A stretch of DNA of 11,666 nt, taken from contig JAUVET010000020.1 of NCBI GenBank assembly GCA_030594665.1, positions 1 to 11,666 on the forward strand, written 5' to 3'. A program made the position numbers and the translations under genes. The notes beneath the pieces were generated by a model. It made no database searches, was not told the DNA's origin, and saw only the letters and a program-made list of their open reading frames with translations. The DNA comes from Methanosarcinaceae archaeon. GTDB lineage: Archaea; Halobacteriota; Methanosarcinia; Methanosarcinales; Methanosarcinaceae. Shown piece after piece: positions 7,500 through 11,666 of the stretch; positions within the stretch are counted from its first letter, which is position 1, and the number at the start of each line of letters is the position of its first letter.

Positions 7500-7725
7500 T
7501 ACTTTATGTTTAAAAAATGCTATATTTTAGATATTATGTATCTACATTAAATCAATCAAACTGTTTAAGTGCATACATGATAACCATTTGGCAGACGATA
7601 CGGCAAAAGACAAAGTCGAGCAAGCAATTTTGCCAGAACAAAAAAAATGATATACCATGAAAATAATCAACTTTTGCACCCAAAATCTAGCAAATTAAAA
7701 CTATAGATGCAAAGTAGAACAGGAA
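7500..7725. other. AT-rich spacer with a possible gene remnant
   Basis: No complete gene is visible. A plus-strand frame is open from 7531 to a TGA at 7648-7650 without ATG; its end reads DNHLADDTAKDKVEQAILPE and uses more G+C than its surroundings. It could be the tail of a decayed gene, but I cannot identify it. The rest shows no motif that I can support. Confidence 0.25.
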
Positions 7726-7740
7726 AATCCCCAAAACCTA
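7726..7740. repeat. 15-bp direct repeat, right copy, bounding the R-M island
   Basis: AATCCCCAAAACCTA, identical to 3036-3050. It ends at the first base of the purN TATA region, so the purN promoter remains intact outside the island. Confidence 0.8.
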
Positions 7741-7750
7741 ATATATATTT
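7740..7750 (+). promoter_or_regulatory. TATA box of purN
   Basis: ATATATATTTA centred near 7745, 24-25 nt before the purN ATG. No Shine-Dalgarno precedes that ATG, so the mRNA is probably leaderless. Confidence 0.5.
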
Positions 7751-7768
7751 ATCTCGTATGAACTCACA

Positions 7769-8401
7769 ATGACTCACACTATTACTTCTACTACCACCAA
7801 CCTTGCGGTTTTAGTTTCAGGACGGGGTTCCAACCTTCAATCCATGATCGATAACATCGAGAATGGCAATATTGAACATGCAAATATCAATGTGGTCATC
7901 AGCGACGTGGCAGATGCCTATGCACTTGAACGTGCAAAAAAACACGGTATCGATGCAGTATTCATTGATCCGACCGCTTTTGGAACCAAAATCGAATACG
8001 AGCATGAACTCATAAAGATCCTTGATAGTTATGATACCGATCTGGTAATACTTGCCGGGTATATGCGAATTGTTGGAAAAGATGTTATCAGTACTTACAA
8101 GAACAGGGTACTGAACATCCATCCAACATTACTTCCATCGTTTGCCGGATTGCATTCCCACAAACAGACGCTCGATTATGGGGTAAAGGTGTCGGGATGT
8201 ACCGTACATTTCGTTGATGAGGGAATGGATACGGGTCCGATAATCCTGCAAAGTTGTGTCCCCGTGCTTGAAAACGATACCGAGGATTCGCTTTCGGAAC
8301 GTATTTTGGAACAGGAGCATAAGATATACCCTCAGGCTGTGAAGTTGTTCATTGAGGGTAAACTTAAAGTGGAAGGGCGGATTGTTAGAGTTTCAAAATA
8401 G
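7769..8401 (+). CDS. purN: phosphoribosylglycinamide formyltransferase (GAR transformylase)
   Basis: PurN transfers the formyl group of 10-formyl-tetrahydrofolate to glycinamide ribonucleotide, the third step of purine synthesis, in the cytoplasm. At 210 residues it has full family length. LAVLVSGRGSNLQSMI (12-27) forms the nucleotide-binding start, and LNIHPTLLPSF (115-125) carries the catalytic N116 and H118. GVKVSGCTVHFVDEGMDTGP (138-157) carries D154; these three match Asn106, His108 and Asp144 of the E. coli enzyme with a constant offset of ten. The ATG follows a TATA box at leaderless distance and an out-of-frame ATG at 7758. It heads a same-direction series with glyA and folD, which supply its formyl donor, but long repeat-filled spacers suggest separate transcripts. 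Confidence 0.95.
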   Translation: MTHTITSTTTNLAVLVSGRGSNLQSMIDNIENGNIEHANINVVISDVADAYALERAKKHGIDAVFIDPTAFGTKIEYEHELIKILDSYDTDLVILAGYMRIVGKDVISTYKNRVLNIHPTLLPSFAGLHSHKQTLDYGVKVSGCTVHFVDEGMDTGPIILQSCVPVLENDTEDSLSERILEQEHKIYPQAVKLFIEGKLKVEGRIVRVSK

Positions 8402-8419
8402 AATTTATACTATTGTAAT

Positions 8420-8530
8420 TGTAAGTTTAAAATTTAATTGTAAGTTTAAGTTTAAGTTTAAATTATAAGTTTAAGTTTAAATTATAAGTTTAAGTTTAAA
8501 TTATAAGTTTAAGTTTAAATTATAATTTTA
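8420..8530. repeat. AT-rich tandem repeat, 19-bp period
   Basis: The unit ATAAGTTTAAGTTTAAATT starts at 8465, 8484 and 8503, with a partial fourth copy at 8522. It is made of TAAGTT hexamers, and looser copies reach back to about 8420. The units are contiguous, with no unique spacers between them. Slippage at the hexamer could change copy number. Confidence 0.85.
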
Positions 8531-8533
8531 ATA

Positions 8534-8542
8534 CTACAAATC
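8534..8542. repeat. 9-bp target-site duplication, left copy
   Basis: CTACAAATC directly abuts the left end (GGCAC) of the foldback element; the same nine bases directly follow its right end at 8671-8679. Confidence 0.7.
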
Positions 8543-8670
8543 GGCACAATTCCAAAACCCAGTGATTTTAACAATAATATTAGACGCAGATTAACGCAGA
8601 TGCAACCTTAAATCTGCGTGAATCAGCGTTAATCTGCGTCTAAAAAATAACTGGAAAATGGGATAGTGCC
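8543..8670. mobile_element. MITE-like foldback element, 128 bp
   Basis: The ends are imperfect inverted repeats of 27 nt, starting GGCAC and ending GTGCC, with 20 of 27 positions pairing. Inside is a perfect 18-bp inverted repeat, TTAGACGCAGATTAACGC at 8580-8597 against 8626-8643. The core holds further CGCAGAT/ATCTGCG copies that can fold in alternative ways. It encodes no protein, and 9-bp direct repeats abut both ends, as expected for a small non-autonomous element moved by a transposase acting in trans. The parent element cannot be identified from this window. It lies between purN and glyA, about 60 bp before the glyA start. Confidence 0.75.
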
Positions 8671-8679
8671 CTACAAATC
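8671..8679. repeat. 9-bp target-site duplication, right copy
   Basis: CTACAAATC immediately after the right terminal inverted repeat, matching 8534-8542. Joining the flanks with one copy gives an AT-rich empty site. Confidence 0.7.
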
Positions 8680-8731
8680 AATACTACCAATATTCACGTA
8701 CATATAACATACAACCAAATGGTGAGAAAAG

Positions 8732-9973
8732 ATGTCTTATATTTCAGAAATTGATCCCCGGATCGCAGAAGCACTTGAAAAAGAAGCGGAACGTCAAGAT
8801 TACAAACTTAACCTGATCGCATCAGAGAACTATACGAGCCGTGCTGTAATGGAAGCACAGGGCTCCATTATGACCAACAAATATGCCGAAGGATATTCCG
8901 GCAAACGCTACTATGGCGGCTGTGATTTTGTTGATATCGCAGAAGATCTTGCAATTAAGAGAGCAAAAGAGATCTTCGGTGCAGAGCATGTGAACGTTCA
9001 GCCGCACTCAGGGTCGGGCGCAAACATGGCAGTTTATTTTTCAGTGCTCAAGGTCGGCGACACCATCATGTCCATGGACCTGACACACGGCGGTCACCTA
9101 TCCCACGGCAGTCCTGTGAACTTTGCAGGCCAGTTGTACAATATCGCGCCATATGGCGTTGATAAAGCGACCGAAGCACTTGATTATGATGCTTTGATGA
9201 AAATTGCAAAGGAAAGCAAACCGCAGATGATCATTGCAGGTGCATCCGCATATCCACGTGAGATCGATTTCAAGCGTTTTAAGGAAATTGCAGACGAGGT
9301 AGGAGCATATCTTCTGGCAGACATAGCCCACATAGCAGGACTTATTGCAGCAGGTGTACACCAGAGTCCAATTCCCTATGCTGATTTTGTCACCACCACG
9401 ACCCACAAGACATTGCGCGGTCCACGCGGTGGTATGATCATGTGCAAGGAAGAATACGCAAAAGGCATCAACAAGGCTATATTCCCTGGCATCCAGGGCG
9501 GACCATTGATGCATATTATTGTAGCAAAAGCTGTGGCATTCAAGGAAGCGCAGGGACAGCGATATAAGGATGATCAGGTTCAAACCGTCAAAAATGCAAA
9601 GGCACTGGCTGACAAATTGATCGAACTTGGCTTTGATCTTGTCTCTGGTGGTACTGATAACCACATGATGCTTTTGAACCTCAACAAGTTCGATATGACA
9701 GGTAAGGATGCAGAGGCTGCATTCGGCAGGGCAGGGATTATCCTTAACAAGAACACGATCCCATTCGAGACCAGAAGCCCGTTCATTACAAGCGGTGTGC
9801 GAATCGGTACTCCGGCTGCGACCACACGAGGCATGAAAGAACCTGAGATGGAAGAGATCGCACAGATGATTGCTACTGTCATCGCCAATGTGGATGATGA
9901 ACATGTACTTGACAGCGTCAATGCAGATGTCCAGCAGCTTTGCAGCAGGTTCCCTATATACAAGAACTTGTAA
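8732..9973 (+). CDS. glyA: serine hydroxymethyltransferase
   Basis: GlyA is a cytoplasmic PLP enzyme that converts serine and a tetrahydropterin to glycine and the methylene-pterin, feeding one-carbon units to FolD and PurN. The 413 residues match the family's usual length. Visible signatures are [18 protein letters not shown] (28-45), [15 protein letters not shown] (50-64), the PLP-contacting ADIAHIAGL (196-204) and [14 protein letters not shown] (221-234), where K226 is the Schiff-base lysine. The start is supported by GGTGA 6 nt upstream of the ATG. In Methanosarcina barkeri the enzyme is reported to use tetrahydrofolate rather than tetrahydromethanopterin; nearby purN and folD suggest the same here, but pterin preference cannot be read from the sequence. 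A TATA-like ACATATAAC lies near 8699-8707, weakly supported. Confidence 0.97.
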   Translation: MSYISEIDPRIAEALEKEAERQDYKLNLIASENYTSRAVMEAQGSIMTNKYAEGYSGKRYYGGCDFVDIAEDLAIKRAKEIFGAEHVNVQPHSGSGANMAVYFSVLKVGDTIMSMDLTHGGHLSHGSPVNFAGQLYNIAPYGVDKATEALDYDALMKIAKESKPQMIIAGASAYPREIDFKRFKEIADEVGAYLLADIAHIAGLIAAGVHQSPIPYADFVTTTTHKTLRGPRGGMIMCKEEYAKGINKAIFPGIQGGPLMHIIVAKAVAFKEAQGQRYKDDQVQTVKNAKALADKLIELGFDLVSGGTDNHMMLLNLNKFDMTGKDAEAAFGRAGIILNKNTIPFETRSPFITSGVRIGTPAATTRGMKEPEMEEIAQMIATVIANVDDEHVLDSVNADVQQLCSRFPIYKNL

Positions 9974-9996
9974 GACTTATTGAAGTGTAGGAATTT

Positions 9997-10250
9997 ACTA
10001 AATTTAGACTTAGACTTAAAGTTAGAGACTTTTTAATATATTCTGGATAAAATGAATCATGGCAAAAATATTCACCGCAGAGAACGCGGAGGACGCAGAG
10101 GGTCGTTGTTTTTACTCTGTGTCCCTTGATGGTTTTCCGAGCCATTCCAGAAGATAATAAAAAGTCTCTAAAGTTAGACTTACTTAAATTCAAATTTAGA
10201 CTTAGACTTAAATTCAAATTCAGACTTAAAGTTAGACTTAAACTTGAAAC
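9997..10250. repeat. AT-rich hexamer-based repeat tract, split by a MITE-like element
   Basis: Repeated TTAGAC, CTTAAA and AAATTC units occur at about 9997-10023 and 10170-10250, with the foldback element 10024-10169 between them. Joining the outer parts gives GACTTAAAGTTAGACTTA, which recurs intact at 10223-10240. The tract is related to the purN-glyA tract but in the opposite orientation (AACTTA against TAAGTT). It fills most of the glyA-folD spacer; no clear folD TATA box is visible within it. Confidence 0.7.
10024..10169. mobile_element. MITE-like foldback element, 146 bp
   Basis: The terminal inverted repeats are 24 nt with two mismatches: AGAGACTTTTTA...TTCTGGA on the left, TCCAGAA...AAAAGTCTCT on the right. 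AAAGTT directly abuts both ends (10018-10023 and 10170-10175) as a probable 6-bp target duplication; the repeat can be read as up to 9 bp because target and element both continue AGA. The core contains CCGCAGAGAACGCGGAGG and a 10-bp stem, GGACGCAGAG at 10091-10100 with CTCTGTGTCC at 10115-10124. It encodes no credible protein. CGCAGAG-type repeats are, from memory, common between genes in many prokaryotes. Confidence 0.75.
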
Positions 10251-10272
10251 TTAGCATCAGGTGTGGTATACA

Positions 10273-11136
10273 ATGTCAAACGAGAGTATTGATCCAAAAA
10301 TAATCGATGGCAGGAAACTGGCAAAGAAACTGGAAGCGGAAGTTAAAAAAGGCGTGGAGGAACTTAAACTCGATCGCGGGACAACCCCGGGTCTTGCAAC
10401 GATCCTTGTAGGGGATGACCCTGCATCCAGAATGTATGTCAGGTTGAAGCACAAAGCATGCGAGAGGGTGGGAATTCATGCAGAGGATATCCCCCTTGCC
10501 GAAAACATAACACAGGACGAACTTATTGAACATATCAATACGCTGAATAACAGGGATGATATTCACGGTATTTTGGTGCAGCTACCTCTTCCGGAGCACA
10601 TAAACGAACAAGCAGTAATGCTATCGATCGAACCATCCAAGGATGCGGACGGTTTCCATCCTTACAACATGGGGCAACTTTTGATCGGGAATGAGGGTTT
10701 TGTGCCGTGTACACCAAAAGGTGTGCTCCGCGCACTGGAAGAGTACGGTGTAGAGATCCAGGGCAAACATGCCGTAATTGTTGGTCACAGTAATGTTGTT
10801 GGTAAACCAATGGCTGCAATACTTGTGAACCGCAATGCTACGGTTTCAATATGTCACGTATATACCGATGACCTCAGGAAGTTCACACTGGATGCCGACA
10901 TACTCATTGTTGCGACAGGAGTCAAGCATCTCATCAAAGCCGATATGGTGAAAGAAGGCGCTGTGGTCTTCGATGTGGGAATAACTGAAGAAGATGGCAA
11001 GGTTTATGGAGACGTTGATTTTGACAACGTGGTGAAAAAGGTGTCACTCATCACTCCTGTGCCGGGCGGCGTGGGTCCGATGACGATATCCATACTCATG
11101 CAGCATGTGCTTATGGGTGCTGCTAACGCTAAATGA
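10273..11136 (+). CDS. folD: bifunctional methylene-tetrahydrofolate dehydrogenase / methenyl-tetrahydrofolate cyclohydrolase
   Basis: FolD oxidises 5,10-methylene-tetrahydrofolate with NAD(P)+ and hydrolyses the methenyl product to 10-formyl-tetrahydrofolate, the donor used by PurN. The 287 residues match the family. Visible signatures are [18 protein letters not shown] followed by RLKHKAC (the YVxxK active-site lysine), [23 protein letters not shown], the Rossmann-type cofactor loop [11 protein letters not shown] and [10 protein letters not shown] near the C-terminus. A GTG at 10261 is in frame but lies inside an AGGTG Shine-Dalgarno (10259-10263), which sits 9 nt before the ATG chosen. It follows glyA after a 300-bp spacer occupied by repeats. 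The presence of FolD points to tetrahydrofolate use for biosynthesis, separate from the methanopterin used in methane metabolism. Confidence 0.96.
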   Translation: MSNESIDPKIIDGRKLAKKLEAEVKKGVEELKLDRGTTPGLATILVGDDPASRMYVRLKHKACERVGIHAEDIPLAENITQDELIEHINTLNNRDDIHGILVQLPLPEHINEQAVMLSIEPSKDADGFHPYNMGQLLIGNEGFVPCTPKGVLRALEEYGVEIQGKHAVIVGHSNVVGKPMAAILVNRNATVSICHVYTDDLRKFTLDADILIVATGVKHLIKADMVKEGAVVFDVGITEEDGKVYGDVDFDNVVKKVSLITPVPGGVGPMTISILMQHVLMGAANAK

Positions 11137-11322
11137 ATGTGTTTTTTGGATAGTCCCAATGGGGAGAGATCTCGAAAAATTAAGGTAATGTTTAAGTAAG
11201 AATGCAACTAAATCACATTGTAAAGATGCTTGGACTATCTTCTTAAAATAACATGTGATTTGGCATAACAATAGTATTGCCTGATCACTGAGCATCTTAA
11301 TGATCATGAATAAGGAAACGAA
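11137..11322. other. spacer with short inverted repeats and a T-run
   Basis: A run of six T (11142-11147) just after folD may end its transcript. Inverted pairs are GATAGTCC (11149-11156) with GGACTATC (11232-11239), AAATCACAT (11210-11218) with ATGTGATTT (11253-11261), and AAGATGCT (11223-11230) with AGCATCTT (11291-11298). They interleave rather than form one hairpin, and no flanking duplication was found, so I do not call a mobile element. No TATA box is clear. Confidence 0.35.
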
Positions 11323-11666
11323 ATGACACAAATACTCCCAATCGGAATACAGACATTCCGAAAAATAATCGAAAAAAACTATTTGTATGTGGATAAGACT
11401 GAACATATCCACAAACTGATCGATCAAGGGAGCGTATATTTTCTTTCCAGACCAAGAAGATTCGGAAAAAGCCTGCTGATTTCCACATTGAATGAGATAT
11501 TTTTGGGAAACAAAGAGCTGTTTAGGGACCTGTGGATATACAATAGTGATTATTCATGGGAAAAGCATCCTGTTGTGAGGATTGATTTCAGCAATAAGAA
11601 AGCGGAAAATAAGGATGATTTGAAGGGCTTTATCCTGCACCAACTAAACACCATAGCAAGTAACTA
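11323..11666 (+). CDS. AAA-ATPase-like / PD-(D/E)XK nuclease family protein (3' end outside window)
   Basis: The first 114 residues begin MTQILPIGIQTFRKIIEKNY and LYVDKTEHI, the typical opening of the PF09820-type AAA-ATPase-like family. The P-loop follows as YFLSRPRRFGKSLL (39-52), with the family's unusual SRPRRFGKS Walker A, then LFRDLWIY and HPVVRIDFS. Complete members usually run to about 500 residues and end in a PD-(D/E)XK nuclease-like domain, which would lie beyond the window. Their function is not established; they are often present in many copies and thought to be mobile or defence-related. The ATG is preceded by AAGGA at good spacing. The gene is in the same direction as folD but 186 bp away and probably separate. 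Confidence 0.88.
   Translation, partial: MTQILPIGIQTFRKIIEKNYLYVDKTEHIHKLIDQGSVYFLSRPRRFGKSLLISTLNEIFLGNKELFRDLWIYNSDYSWEKHPVVRIDFSNKKAENKDDLKGFILHQLNTIASN

Larger units (their letters stand above)
3036..7740. mobile_element. putative restriction-modification island bounded by direct repeats
   Basis: The block contains an HNH endonuclease gene, a double methyltransferase gene and a DUF2080 gene. All three are markedly richer in A+T than purN, glyA, folD, tiaS and the HTH gene. An exact 15-bp repeat lies at each end. I found no integrase, transposase or matching terminal inverted repeats inside, so the way it arrived is unknown. Removing one repeat and everything between them would place the purN TATA box directly behind the HTH gene. 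That this was the ancestral order is inference. Confidence 0.55.

Noticed and set aside
3051..7725. Terminal inverted repeats at the inner edges of the R-M island
   Set aside because: Comparing the sequences just inside the two 15-bp repeats gave only weak scattered matches, so I do not claim a classical transposon end.
8465..8530. Regular short repeats that might be a CRISPR array
   Set aside because: The 19-bp units are adjacent with no unique spacers and consist of AT hexamers; this is a simple tandem repeat.
9098..9904. Long minus-strand open frame of 268 codons inside glyA
   Set aside because: It is antisense to a full, well-conserved glyA and shows no family motif.
9954..10217. Minus-strand open frame of 87 codons in the glyA-folD spacer
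   Set aside because: It translates the hexamer tract (SLSLNLNLS) and the CGCAGAG repeat (LCVLRVLCGE) and overlaps the glyA end; it is a by-product of repeats and the MITE-like element.
11149..11298. Third MITE-like element between folD and the AAA-ATPase-like gene
   Set aside because: The inverted repeats are short and interleaved, and no flanking direct repeat was found.

Overview
The window looks like a chromosome segment of a methanogenic or methane-oxidising euryarchaeon, most likely from the Methanosarcinales. The evidence is a tRNA-Ile2 agmatidine synthetase (tiaS, archaea only), an archaeal HTH regulator of the COG1395 type, a DUF2080 transposon-associated protein, archaeal TATA boxes placed 24-32 nt upstream of start codons, and bacterial-type folate enzymes (purN, glyA, folD) of the kind known from Methanosarcina. 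The species cannot be fixed from the sequence.

Left part (1-3036). tiaS runs off the left edge on the minus strand. Upstream of it on the same strand is an AT-rich gene for an unrecognised single-pass membrane protein with a probable surface domain. Divergent from these is the HTH regulator. One symmetric TATA box near 2051 can serve both directions.

Middle part (3036-7740). This is a restriction-modification island: an HNH endonuclease gene (+) and a very long gene for two fused DNA methyltransferase modules (-) meet tail to tail with 2 bp between stop codons, followed by a small DUF2080 gene. The whole block is bounded by an exact 15-bp direct repeat. One copy touches the stop codon of the HTH gene; the other abuts the purN TATA box. 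It therefore looks like a cassette inserted between regulator and purN with both neighbours intact.

Right part (7769-11136). purN, glyA and folD lie in the same direction and form a one-carbon set: GlyA makes methylene-tetrahydrofolate, FolD converts it to formyl-tetrahydrofolate, and PurN uses that for purine synthesis. The two long spacers on either side of glyA each contain a short-period AT-rich repeat tract and a foldback element with a CGCAGA core. Both foldbacks look like MITEs: 8543-8670 is flanked by the 9-bp repeat CTACAAATC, and 10024-10169 has 24-bp terminal inverted repeats with two mismatches and is flanked by AAAGTT. The empty site of the second can be reconstructed.

Right edge (11323-11666). 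The start of an AAA-ATPase-like/PD-(D/E)XK family protein runs off the window. No rRNA, tRNA or CRISPR array was seen. The most interesting material is the repeat-bounded restriction-modification island and the two MITE-like elements; I see no clear sign of a wholly unknown system.
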